64,000 bases of DNA from Thozetella sp. PMI_491. Taxonomy: Eukaryota > Ascomycota > Sordariomycetes > Chaetosphaeriales > Chaetosphaeriaceae. Location of the stretch: contig MU270021.1 of assembly GCA_021432635.1 (NCBI GenBank), positions 1,186,594 to 1,250,593 on the forward strand. The letters run 5' to 3'. How positions within the stretch are numbered: the stretch's first letter is position 1; every line of letters begins with the position of its first letter. The notes below the pieces were generated by a model. The model saw only the letters and a program-made list of their open reading frames with translations. It ran no database searches and was not told the origin of the DNA. Below are positions 31,795-41,818 of the stretch, piece after piece. A program made the position numbers and the translations under genes.

Positions 31795-32661
31795 CTAGCC
31801 ATCATATGGGATAACAACATAAGGCACCGCGATGAGCCTGCCACTCTTGATGTCATATATATAGCCGTAGACCCGGTCTTTCAGTTCTTCCCTAATGAGA
31901 GATGAACTCTTCAAAAGCTCCATGTCCTGCCTGACAGCGATTTTGTGTCTATGGATGATTCAAATTAGTATTTCATGGGACTCTTTGACGCGACCTACAA
32001 GTATACTCACTTCTCTAGACTGCTGCCGTCGTAGGTGCCGAATTCGAGCTGGTCAATCTCAAGTGCCTGCTCTGGGTTCTTAGCCTTCAATCCATCTCGA
32101 AGGCCTTCCTCGCTATTATGCGTGCAGCCGCAGTCTTTGGATCCATGTCAGACATCTTGACTAACTCAGGTCGCTTTGTCCGTTACTAACCGGTGTGATG
32201 GATAATGATGACGTCCTTCAGAGCTTGGCCCTTGGTGAACTCCTCAACAAAGAGGAGAGCATTTAGGCTGTTTTTGACTCGTCCGCCCAAGTTTCGAACT
32301 ACGAAGGCGTCTGTATCCGTTAGCTTCTAGCAAAGGTGAAGTCTTCAGAAGGAAGAGTAAGTAAACCTTCAGAGTGCATATCCAGGAGCTCCTCGGCTGA
32401 AGCTCGAAAGTCAATGCAAGAAACTAAGCCGCCAAACACGAACAAATTAGATGATTCAACTACACTGGATTTTGGATCCATGACGTACATATAAAGACGG
32501 AAGGCAGCTCGAAGCCTTCTTTCCCGATGGTGGCTTTTGCGCAGTGCTTCTCTTCAGAATAAACTCTAAGGAGCCCGTCAGGAAAACACGATCAATAAGA
32601 TAGGTGTATTTCTGTATTACTGGTTCTGGTGAAGCAAATCCGTCCATTTTGGGTGCGTCAT
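31795..32661 (-). CDS. Beta-class carbonic anhydrase-like protein
   Basis: Six exons on the minus strand (32661-32621, 32565-32489, 32423-32367, 32310-32191, 32134-32011, 31948-31795) give 190 residues. The zinc ligands of beta carbonic anhydrases are present as C42 (SCIDFR), H97 and C100 (HHTDCG), with the D44/R46 dyad. VVRNLGGRV is the conserved strand and turn after the dyad. Several motifs, including SCIDFR and HHTDCG, only appear after splicing, which supports the model. The enzyme would hydrate CO2 to bicarbonate in the cytosol; no targeting sequence is seen. The protein is small, like the short CanA-type fungal members, and the FR after D44 replaces the more usual PR/AR. It is divergent from the GFA gene 745 bases away. 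Confidence 0.9.
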
Positions 32662-33406
32662 GGTGATCAGACGAGGAAGTGGGTGAAGATATCTAGCAGA
32701 ACAGAGAAGAGGGGAAAGGGCAAGAGCTCACGTCCTGTGATTGTGATAGACTCTTTGAAATAGGGAGGAATATAGGTCAATTTATACAAGTACGTAAAAG
32801 CATTTCAAGGGAAATCCATATTGCCATCGCCACACTACAAGCAGAACTATTGGGAACTGTTCAAGAATCGCGTGACTAAGAGTCCTGATTCCAGCGTAGT
32901 ATCAGATGCGGGTTCCCGAATAGGCAAGTGCAGCAAACGCAGAATTGGGCTGTCGTCATATCCGTGCCGGTTACCAAATGCGTTCTAGGTTAATTATCAT
33001 AGCGGCTGACCCCTGAACTGGCCCGATAAAAAGAGATAGAATTACAGTGGATTGGGTATACGTCGCAGAGCACGCAGAGCACCTGAGTTGCTTTATGCCG
33101 TGCAAGGATTCATAGTGAAAGATATGCCCAAATTAAGCAAATAGGCCGAGCAAGACGATCTACAGTGAGTCATTAGATAGGGGCCTCAATTCTAGAAACG
33201 GAAAAGTAGTGCCGTAAATGCTATGGCTCGTTGGCTCTGACCGAAATAGCCAATCCGCAAATATAAATTCTTGCAATGAGCATATGACATGAACAACTTG
33301 CCTCTCTGGCCAACTTCATTGTGACTTTCGAGCTCATCTTTACTCGGTAAAGTTTTATCCAACCTGTTGCCCAACGGCAGTCTTACTTTGATACCTATGA
33401 TTCAAT
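32662..33406. promoter_or_regulatory. Gap between divergent carbonic anhydrase and GFA genes
   Basis: A 745-base region between two start codons that point away from each other. No gene seen. Shared regulation is possible but no specific site is recognised. Confidence 0.4.
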
Positions 33407-33987
33407 ATGGCTACCGGACGCTGCCTCTGTGGAAACATCAAGGTCGAGTTCGAAGGCAAGGCCACCAGAACAGTGAGCTCATTTATTCCATGGCCAGAGG
33501 TGCAAACCCGAACTCTTATGCTCACTCGGTTAGGCCATATGTCATTGCGACAACTGCAAGCATTATACTGGTTCATTGTATAGCCATAATCTAGTTGTGC
33601 CTAGCACAGCATTCAAAGTTCTAGGTACCCCGAAGGAAATCACCTTGGTAGCTGCGAGTGGGAAATCTATCACGAATTGTTTCTGTGGTGATTGCGGTAT
33701 GACAATGCCCTTTATTGCCTGCAGTACTCGCCTTTTAGGGAAAATAACATCGACCTAACTTGCGTTCTCGCCCAGGGACCACCTTATTCCGTTATGGCGA
33801 TAGCTTTGGCGGGTTTGATGGGGACAGGGTTGTGCAGGCTGGTGTGTTAGCCAGTATTGAGGACATTAACAACAATAGCCCAGAGCTGGAGATGTTTGTC
33901 GAGGGCCGTGTCCTCTGGGTACCTTCTCTCGAAGGCAACGGGGTGCGGCAATTTGAGGGTATGCCACCGGCAGATCCTGCGAATTAG
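33407..33987 (+). CDS. GFA/CENP-V family zinc protein (glutathione-dependent formaldehyde-activating-like)
   Basis: Three exons (33407-33472, 33534-33696, 33776-33987) give 146 residues. The zinc-binding cysteines of the GFA fold are all visible: CxC at 6 and 8, CxCxxC at 25, 27 and 30 (CHCDNC), and CxCxxC at 71, 73 and 76 (CFCGDC). RYGDSFGGFDG follows. The family takes its name from an enzyme proposed to speed the joining of formaldehyde and glutathione, but many fungal members have no proven activity. Each junction restores a motif (RTAICHC and CGTTLFRYG). The gene ends 74 bases from the end of the convergent regulator gene. Confidence 0.9.
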
Positions 33988-34061
33988 GAAGTAGAGAAAA
34001 GCAGAGGGTAAATTGACTCCCTATTTCTACCGATCTAATGACTCCGTCCTACCAATTCTTA

Positions 34062-35657
34062 TTACAGGCAGCATGTTACTCCGTCACAACACCGTCTCCC
34101 CAGCGAAGTACAGAAATTTTTAAGCCTCCACGTCTCCACCACCCTGCCGCTGCCAACTGCGCCCATAAAATCGACATGCGTAGCGAGTGCAGCGTCCGCT
34201 ATCTTGGCCTTTTGAGAGAGAAAGAAGCCCGCGCGGTGATTGCGTCCTACAGTTCCCTGTAGACCCCTTAGTTCCAGGGCAAGGCTCCCGACCTCTTCCT
34301 CTAGGAGGCCGCGCTCGCCAGGCACGAGACAGAGGAGCATGCGGTTGGCTAATATGTGTATTATAAGCGCCACGCCTAGTAGCTCATATCGCTTGCTCAT
34401 ATCACCTCGACGACCGTAGCTGACACTAGCTTGTTCATCGGCTACGTGGATGAGTGCCGTGTTAAAGTCACGCCGCCAGGAAACCACAGCAGTGCGCAAG
34501 GCCCGCACATCTATCGCAATTGTATCAAAGTCATCTTCTTGGAGTGTATCTTGGACTGTTACCGCGTGGCCGGTTCTTTTCGCTAGTGTAGGGATCTTTG
34601 TCATTAGTATCAACAATGCGATACCGAGAGGTGAGCGATCTGTGAACATTTCGTCTTGGACAGTGGCATTTTTGAGCGCCCGAGTCCACTGCGGGTCTTC
34701 GAGAAAGCATTTTTGGTTATTGAGAAGAGATTCGGCGCACTGAGCATGAGATGAGCATCCGGGCGAAGAAAATACAGAGATTCGGGGGTCGAGATGCTTA
34801 CTATTGGGTAGCTCAGAGCCATCAGCAGAGCCTTCTCAAATTCGGAGGTATATGCCTCCGGTCCATTAAACTGTATCAAGCGAGCCGCGCCATCTATATG
34901 ATGACACCAGAGCTGTCCATCTGTAGAGTGGAGGAGCTACAACGTGTGAGCCTTCTGTGGGCTAAAAATATGTGCCAAGTGCAAGAAGAAGGTAGTACCA
35001 ACCTCACAGAGCGCTAGCATCCCAGCAGCGCATACGACTTCAGCAATGCATTGGTAGTGGGGTTCGTTTACCGCATCCTGGAGACTCCGAAGAGCTTTTC
35101 CATAGGATGCAAGGATAATGTTATTGCTCGGCTTATAAGATGGTACCAGCATAGAGTGAGCCATGATTAGTAGGCAGCGGAAAGCATCATCAAGAGCTGG
35201 AACGTGTCCAAAGCGTGGGGGTATAAACGAAAAGTAGGACCATTGCCGGCATAATAACACATCTGACAGCTGACTAGGTGTCGCTTGGAGCATCGCAGAA
35301 GCGCTGGTAACCGGCTTTTGTGAGTAAAAACGGCAGCCCAAGGAGCCACGGGCGGTACATCACTTACATGGTTCCCATGTGGACGGATGTGAGAGCAGAA
35401 AGATCCATGGGATCTATGCCGCGGTCCCTGACCAACAACTCCAGGCCTGATAGTGGTATGGGCGGGAGGGGTGACGGCGGCGCCTCGCGGCGCTTCCGCA
35501 TTCGATAATAGTTAAATGCACCACCATTTGATCTATTTCGGGCAGCTGCAACTGCTTTCATCGAGTGCCTCCGAATCTTGGAACGAGTCTCCTGAGAGAG
35601 CTTCTCGTTAGGCCTGTGCAAGACGAAGGCAAAGCCATCGTCGTCTAACTCATCCAT
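34062..35657 (-). CDS. Fungal-specific transcription-factor-domain protein (no zinc cluster visible)
   Basis: Four exons on the minus strand (35657-35368, 35303-34999, 34920-34802, 34739-34062) give 463 residues. The N-terminus has the FAFVL...RSKIRRHSMKAVAAARNR pattern shared by a large ascomycete family. The middle has LLCRQWSYFSFIPPRFGH and the DGAARLIQFNGPEAY segment. The end, FFLSQKAKIADAA... WRLKNFC...GRRCCDGVTCC, is the family's conserved tail. These proteins carry the Fungal_trans_2 regulatory domain but lack an N-terminal Zn2Cys6 cluster, so direct DNA binding is unproven. Intron 3 precedes the CAESLLNNQ segment. Neighbouring targets are not known. Confidence 0.85.
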
Positions 35658-36016
35658 AGTGTTCAAATCGCGTGAATAGAGGGAAGAAAGAACAAGGAAC
35701 TGAGCATATTCGCACGCATGCGAGGGCTCTTAACTCCAGATGGCAATTAATCAGCATATGCAGCTGGCTCTATCGGGATTTGTTGACTGACTACAAATCC
35801 CGAGACCCACCCCAAACTACGGCAATGAGGAATCAAGTCATCTCAACATGTGAAGAGCCTACTTGCGTAGGTAGGGTGTCGTTTAGTAAGAATTGGCAAC
35901 AAGCAAATCAGCTTTGTATCCCAACCAGACATAAAATTTCTTACGCTACAAGACTAACCCCATTTTAGTGACCATTCTTCCTCGATCCCCCGCCCTTCCA
36001 TCTGCAGTCGAATTAT
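35658..36016. other. Intergenic region
   Basis: A short gap upstream of the regulator gene and downstream of the beta-helix gene. Nothing supported. Confidence 0.5.
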
Positions 36017-37816
36017 TCACGAATGAGGATATTCATTCATGGTTTGCCGCATGGCCGACTCGGGACTATTTCCATATACGCGTTCACCCTCTCCATTGAT
36101 TACGTGGGTGACTTCACTACCCGCGACGCCGTTCAGCCACACTGTTGTCATGTGGTGAATCTTTACCCCTGGAGCATTAGGCACCTCAATGGCATTCTCC
36201 AGTTTGACGGGGGCGTCGCGAAAATAGGAATAGATTCCCAAGCCCCAGGCCTCATGGTCTTTTACTTGATCTGCCACCTTATATGAGGCGTAGCCATTTT
36301 TGATGCCGTTCTCCGACATCCATCTTTCCTGGGCGGGCGGATCGTATGGGATTTCGGACTGGTAGAAGTACAATCGGCCTCCTTCACCATTCCAGAGTGT
36401 CTGGTACTCTTGATGATGCTCGTTGAAGAGGCCGTAGATCGTCACGTTGTCCCCGTTCACAACTATGCCGTTTTTAGTGCGATTGGTATCCCAACTCGCG
36501 CCAGCACCGTGGTCGGCACGCCACAGCCAGAGCTGATCACCTATGACATCATGGCTGTTGATCACGATGCCAATTTCGTTTTCTCCAGCGGTCGGACCAG
36601 CCGTGCGGACTGTGAGGTCGTATATAAAGGTGGGATTGGAGGTGTGTCGAGCTGAGCTACCCGGGGGGCCGATCTCAATTAGCGAGGGCGATTTGAGAGG
36701 GCCTGCATCAACAATTAGGCCTGCAATCGTCACGCCATCTACATCGGATATGCAGAGAGCAGGTTTGCCAGAAACTGGGATGATGGAGGGGAATCCAAGC
36801 CCCAGGATAATGGTGTTGGGTCTCGTGACACGCAGCGAATCATCAAGATTGTAGACTCCGGGCGTAAAGAGCACGTGCTTTTCGTCGCTAAGAGCCGAGT
36901 TAATGCTACTCGCAGTGGATGTGTCGGGCCGGGCAATGTAAAAGTCAGATATTGGAATCTGTGCTCCGGGTGTAGGTGTGCCTATCCAACTCGGTCCCCG
37001 GGTGTTGGTCTGCAGAGAAGGCAAAAAGACGAAGTAGTCGCCCTCTGCGCTGGCGCAGAGGTAGGGCTTTTCACGCACTACAGGAGTGGCCTCGACTGTA
37101 GTGTAAGGTTCTTTGGGATAATTGGCCTGGCTTGGAGCATTATCACAGCCCACGAAGACCATATTCCAGACACCATTGGCCCAGCTTCCCCATCTGCTGT
37201 TGCGGGAAAGCCATTGCTGCTGCGATCCGGGAAGAACCACCCCATCCACTAGCGAGTCGGCCATGTAACCACCGCTTGCCCAGCCGCCTGCGCCCGTGGC
37301 CGGATCAACTTGAAACAACCACATACCTCCGGCACTTTTGATGTGCAGGCGACGCAGCGGTGCCGCCTGGCGGTTAAGAGTCAGTAAATCGCAAGTCCTG
37401 TTGGAGGGGGAAAGAAGAGACAATCGCTCAGTTACCTGCGAGACGGCTATTGTTGTGGTTTTGTTTGTAGCATCAGATGCTTCGACGGCGAAGTTCTCAA
37501 AGGATCGCCAGAAGTTGCAGGTTGCATTGCGGTTTGGCATCCAGTATGCAGGAACGTTAACGCCGCCCTTTATTAATACATCGTCCGGATTCTGGCCTAG
37601 TCCCGCGACAGAGGTATAGAAGCCAACGTCGAACAAGACTTGGTAGCAACCGGGCCTAAAGAGGATGGCATAGCGTTGCTGACCAAACTCGTTGGCCTCC
37701 ATCTGTTTGAAGATCGCGGTCACCTGTTCTTGGATGAATTCCGTCCCCATGCTGGTGTCAAATATGAGGACATTGGGCCCAAATATGGAATCGTTTGCAG
37801 GGCTCGGGGAGGTCAT
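36017..37816 (-). CDS. Parallel beta-helix (pectin-lyase-fold) protein of the actinobacterial 'coagulation factor 5/8' annotation class
   Basis: Two exons on the minus strand (37816-37436 and 37366-36017) give 576 residues. The sequence follows, motif by motif, a group of secreted actinobacterial beta-helix proteins: QQRYAILFRPG, GFYTSVAGLGQNPDDV, NFWRSFEN, the SGSQQQWLSRNS-like block, REKPYL, KHVLFTPGVYNLDDSLRV, VINSHDVIGDQLWLWRADHGAG, NGDNVTIYGLFNEHHQ and KVADQVKDHEAWGLGIYSY. The repeating short strands suggest a right-handed helix that binds or cuts polysaccharide. No activity is established, and the bacterial names (adenylyl cyclase, factor 5/8) are misleading. The intron (37367-37435) has no stop and keeps frame, but removing it restores the conserved AVSQAAPLRRLH join. 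No signal peptide is seen in this model, so a small upstream exon may be missing. Confidence 0.82.
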   Translation of the reverse strand: MTSPSPANDSIFGPNVLIFDTSMGTEFIQEQVTAIFKQMEANEFGQQRYAILFRPGCYQVLFDVGFYTSVAGLGQNPDDVLIKGGVNVPAYWMPNRNATCNFWRSFENFAVEASDATNKTTTIAVSQVTERLSLLSPSNRTCDLLTLNRQAAPLRRLHIKSAGGMWLFQVDPATGAGGWASGGYMADSLVDGVVLPGSQQQWLSRNSRWGSWANGVWNMVFVGCDNAPSQANYPKEPYTTVEATPVVREKPYLCASAEGDYFVFLPSLQTNTRGPSWIGTPTPGAQIPISDFYIARPDTSTASSINSALSDEKHVLFTPGVYNLDDSLRVTRPNTIILGLGFPSIIPVSGKPALCISDVDGVTIAGLIVDAGPLKSPSLIEIGPPGSSARHTSNPTFIYDLTVRTAGPTAGENEIGIVINSHDVIGDQLWLWRADHGAGASWDTNRTKNGIVVNGDNVTIYGLFNEHHQEYQTLWNGEGGRLYFYQSEIPYDPPAQERWMSENGIKNGYASYKVADQVKDHEAWGLGIYSYFRDAPVKLENAIEVPNAPGVKIHHMTTVWLNGVAGSEVTHVINGEGERVYGNSPESAMRQTMNEYPHS

Positions 37817-38543
37817 TTTGTATGTTTCTTGGAAGAGAAAGGATTTTGCACCATCTAATCACCTGGCCACACTATTCATCAGATTTGGTAAGCGGACTTT
37901 TATCTCCAAAACGAGGCGGGTTATAGGTAAGGTAGGTGCCTCGACATACGTCAATAGTATTCTTGGAGTAGAGTGCTGCGAGGCGGGGCAAGCTCAGAAA
38001 ACCCCTCAGTTCCGCCATGACAGATGCAAACACCTGCCATCCCGTTTCGTCACGTGTTCAACTGCTTCAAGACTTGGACATTGGAAACCAAGCTAGGTGC
38101 CTTAAGTCTACAATACTGTACATCTGGCCAAGAGTGCCTAAGCGAGCAAATAAAACTCTATCTTCGTGTATACTCCGTACATCGGGATATGAATAGATCA
38201 TGCTTGACGTGCCTGCCGCGACCGATTGCGACGGTTTAGGAGGAGCTAATTAATGGATGACTTTTGTCATGAGAGTGCGCCACTTTATATCGCCCGGCGC
38301 CGTTACTATACTCAGCCGCAGTGCTAGTCGGCGCCCCCGACTCTCTCCATTGCCTCAGTGCCCCACTGAGCGGCGATTAGAATGGAGGCGAGTCGTATGG
38401 AAACGGGCGTCGTCTCATTCTTTGGGCTTACGTGCTAGTCCCTGTCCATAAATGTCCCATAAAGTTTCGCGCTTCCCTTCCCGTCTCTTGTATACCTCCC
38501 ACGCAGCCAAGCTTTCCTTAAAGATTTGTGGAACACAATAGTC
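37817..38543. other. Intergenic region
   Basis: Upstream region shared by the beta-helix gene (minus) and the membrane protein gene (plus). A missing first exon of the beta-helix gene could lie here but I could not place one. Confidence 0.45.
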
Positions 38544-39433
38544 ATGGCCTCCTTTACCAGCGGAGCCACGGTGACGCATAGCAGCACCGGCGGAGGCACA
38601 GCTACGGTAACCGCGGTGGCAACAACTCTTAGTCCTGCATTTTTCGGATGGACAAGTGTTGGAGTCCAGTCTGGTACCACAGTTTGTGAGTGTCGGACAG
38701 TCCCCTCGCTACGGTGAGGGACACAAGTCTGGCACATTAGACTGCTCACCCTTCTTCCCTCCGCTCATGGCACTGCTTTTTAGCTTTATAGCATGGAAGA
38801 CGCACCATCGTATACTGACCTGCGTGCGTCATTTTAGACTCTTCCGCCAACTGTGCGCAGGGGTATAGCTTTTACGCCTCGGACAAATTTGCAACATGTT
38901 GCGCGACCGGCGCTGGCAACTGCCCACTCTTCACAGGTTGTGCACAGAACACACTCGTAGGTGCACATTCAAGCACCATCTGCGGCTTGAATGCGGTGTG
39001 TCAAACAGGGATCATACACGCGGTCGCGCCAGAGTCCACGTCACAGGTTATCTTCTGCACCACGGCCGCGGAGAACAGCCTCACCTTCTATCGGGCGCTT
39101 CCGACACCGGGGTTGGTGTATTCGGCCGGCGCAACTGGGAGCCCACTTACTTCAGGAAGTGGTTCAATAATCCTCGGCGCGGGGGCAATCGCTGGAGTCG
39201 TCATCGCTGGCGTGGTTATGTTACTGGGGTGCTGTGGCCTCGTCTTCTGCTGTCGCAAGCTCTCAAGAAGGGACCGCGTGGCCTACACGGCCGAACCGAT
39301 CCCGATGACGGCTCGCGAACAGCGGCGAGAACGAGAGCGAGAGGCGCAACAGGAATACTGGAGGCATCGTGAGGAAGACATCCAGCGGAATCGGGACAAT
39401 GATCTCGCTTATAGGCTTAACCATAATAACTAG
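38544..39433 (+). CDS. Single-pass membrane protein with cysteine-rich N-terminal part and basic tail
   Basis: Two exons (38544-38685 and 38838-39433) give 245 residues. There is no clear signal peptide; the N-terminus is Ser/Thr/Val-rich. A cysteine-rich region follows (ANCAQGYSFY, TCCATGAGNC, CGLNAVC and FCTTAAENS). Then comes one strong membrane helix (AGAIAGVVIAGVVMLLGCCGLVFCC, about residues 160-186) and a 59-residue tail dominated by Arg, Glu and Gln, likely a charged helix or coiled coil. The intron donor is GTGAGT. The layout is common in ascomycetes and suggests an outward-facing sensor or adaptor. I do not recognise a named family, and function is unknown. Confidence 0.75.
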
Positions 39434-39817
39434 GATGTGGCAATAGTCCTATCCTCGGTTGCGCTATGCTCTTTAGCATTCGAGCGAGCAAGCTTTCCTG
39501 CCTCCTTGAAAGCATTAGCAGGCACTAATTTGGTCGGCTTCCACCAATCGTTTGTTTACGAGGGGCATCTAGCTACATAGATATTCGACTTAGACTAGGT
39601 ATGGTAGCTCTCATAACGCCGAGCTGAGAATGGCGTGCAGGTGGGCTGCGCTAGCTTTCAGTCCAAGTGCGCCACAGCATTTTCCACGATAATGGCGAGG
39701 CAGTCTGAACTAAAGCTGAGTGTTTATTTGTCAGCACTAGATCCCTTGTAAGTCGTGCCATCATGATAACATGAGGCGCGTGAAGGGGAGGATATGTTGG
39801 GAGAGAATCGAACCTCG
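39434..39817. other. Intergenic region between convergent genes
   Basis: No gene seen. A tRNA-B-box-like string near 39800-39812 was considered and rejected. Confidence 0.5.
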
Positions 39818-41174
39818 TTAAAAACGGATTTTCGGGTTCCACCCAACCGCCAGGACCCTTGCACCAGTATAACACGCGAGAGCGGCCACGTATGACAAGC
39901 CTGAGAAAAGGATCAACGCTGTCCATCTCTCGTCACCAGCTGTTACTCGGAGAAGTGTCCCACCGATAGGGATGCCTGTCAATGTCCCTAGGCCGGCCAC
40001 CACCATAGTCGAGGATAAAAACCGGCCGTAGTTTCTCGAATCGCAGAGTTCCCCTATACAGACTGGCAAGAGACTAACGTTACCTCCACTTGCAAAGCCA
40101 ATCGCCACCGAAAATACCACTAGCATCGCGTTCGAATCACGAGCAGGAAGCCACAAACCCAGAACGCTCGCGGCACATAGGCCAACGGTGGTTATGATCA
40201 TGTTGAACCCCCCGAAACGATCTGCTATCACGCCAGGGACGGCACGTCCCACTATGCTCGCGGCATTGAGAAGAGCCGGCAAGAGATAGCTTGGGCCCGC
40301 GTCCTGGCCGTGTTCCGCTGCATACAACACCACGTATGTAAGCGGGATGAGAACACCGTACTCCATAAAGAAAATTCCGGCGGCAACTAAAGCCAATTTT
40401 GGGTCGCGGAGGATCGTCAAATCCGGCCAGATGGACGTTAACGATGTTGCAGGCGGCAGCCGTGTGCGGAGCAGTACGTTCGCCGGCACGGCAAGAGCCA
40501 GGAGAATAAATCCCACAATCCGCATGCTCCAGGCGAATCCTACCCTCGGGATGGTAGCTTGGAGCAGGAACGGGAATATTACGCCGCCAATAGAGCCGCC
40601 AGTCGCGGCTAGCCCAGTTGCGAGTCCCCGGCGCGCCATGAAGAAGTGACCAATGGCAGCAACCGCAGGAGTGAAAAGTAGAGTGCCACCAATACCCATA
40701 ACTGCTGCAAAGGATAAATAGAAATGGTAATATTCTACAAGCCTGGTTAGTATACTTCTTGCCGCCGTTATGACATAGGATTCTCTTGCCCGCAGACACG
40801 CTCAGGAGGAAAGGAGCGAGAACCATGAATACACTCCCGGAAAAGACGAGGAGGCGCGGGCCATGGCGATCAAAGACAGGTCCTACAAGTATACCTAGTA
40901 TATATAGGAAGAACAGGTAGGACGAGAAAATCCAAGAAACGTCCGAGGCCGTATACCGCTCCAGTTGGTGCTCCAGGAGATAGGACTCAAATACGGCTGC
41001 CGAGTTCATGAGACCGAAGACAGAAACTTGAATACAAAAGGATGCGAATACGACAGCCCAAGCCGCGATGCCTCCCTCCGGATACGAGAGCTGCGACTCG
41101 CTGACCGCGCCGTTTCCGGCTTGCTGGTCGGGATTGCCGATGGCAGGGCGGGGATCTTGTATCTCGCCACCCAT
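39818..41174 (-). CDS. Major facilitator, monocarboxylate-transporter-like
   Basis: Two exons on the minus strand (41174-40790 and 40734-39818) give 433 residues. The N-terminus ends with YPEGGIAAWAVVFASF, the fungal monocarboxylate-carrier signature. The first bundle (SSYLFFLYILGILVGPVFDRHGPR) and the later ARRGLATGLAATGGSIGGVIFP block fit twelve membrane helices. Fungal members often carry small acids or riboflavin, and many have no known substrate. The single 55-base intron (40735-40789) starts with GCAAGA, not GT, and has a CTAAC branch and TAG end. Only this GC-AG splice joins SVSA to EYYHFYLSF in frame, the usual start of the next helix in the family. Confidence 0.87.
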
Positions 41175-41520
41175 AGCACGGGAAGGATGGTGACTTATCT
41201 ACCATACAGTCCAGGTCACTGAAAGGGTTTTACAGAGGGCTGATGAGATGATGTGCCATCTAGCAGCTTCGATGGGTAGAAGGGCCAAATTCAGAAGAAA
41301 TGATGAGCAGAGTGAGGGCAAAGAAGTCGCCGATACGCGGAGTTGTGACAAGTGGGGCACAGCCAGGATAAGAACAAACACCCCGCTCAACCTATAGCTT
41401 GGCTCCATACGAGACATTATAGGCGACAAGATGCCCTTCGTGTATTGAGCATGCTAATCCTTGCATCTTAGTTCCTCACTAAACTCATCCATTGTTATTA
41501 TTAATTTTTCCTTCACGGCT
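41175..41520. other. Intergenic region
   Basis: Upstream of the monocarboxylate-type carrier and downstream of the small hydrophilic gene. Nothing supported. Confidence 0.5.
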
Positions 41521-41818
41521 TCACGGAGCAGTCTTGCCCTCCGGGATGTCCTTGTTCACCTTCCCTTCTGCTGCTTCTTCTAGGACCGGGTTCCCCTTGG
41601 CGGCGACGTCAGGGGCATTACTGGCGCCCTCGAACCCTGCAATTGAGTGTACAGTCAGATATCTGGCTAGGCAAACTATTGAAGAAGAGCTTGCCTTCAT
41701 TCGTAGTTGTTTTACCCTCGTTCGCAACTGTTTTAGCATCCGACACAACCTTGCCGCGCTCTTCCATGTTTCCTGCCGATTTATTCTCGAGAGGATTCTT
41801 GACCTTAGAGGTGTCCAT
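41521..41818 (-). CDS. Small hydrophilic LEA-like/stress-type protein
   Basis: Two exons on the minus strand (41818-41695 and 41636-41521) give 79 residues. The product is almost without hydrophobic or aromatic residues and is rich in Lys, Glu, Asn, Ala and Gly. Repeated short motifs such as NEGK, AEGK and PEGK occur. It is probably unfolded in solution, like small LEA or conidiation-type stress proteins; this is inferred from composition. The 58-base intron (41637-41694) is GC-AG (GCAAGC donor, CTGAC-like branch, GCAG end). Reading through the intron would instead end the frame, so splicing is required for the longer product. Too small for most gene finders. Confidence 0.65.

Noticed and set aside
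36017-37816. Names such as adenylyl cyclase or coagulation factor 5/8 protein for the beta-helix gene.
   Set aside because: No cyclase or discoidin domain is visible. These are database labels, not supported functions.
38896-39372. A 158-codon frame overlapping the membrane protein gene.
   Set aside because: It lies in another frame of the confirmed exon 2 and encodes an Arg/His-rich product without motifs.
39795-39830. A tRNA B-box-like GGTTCGATTC string on the minus strand.
   Set aside because: The T-arm does not pair fully and no A box, anticodon arm or acceptor stem fits. It overlaps the end of the carrier gene.
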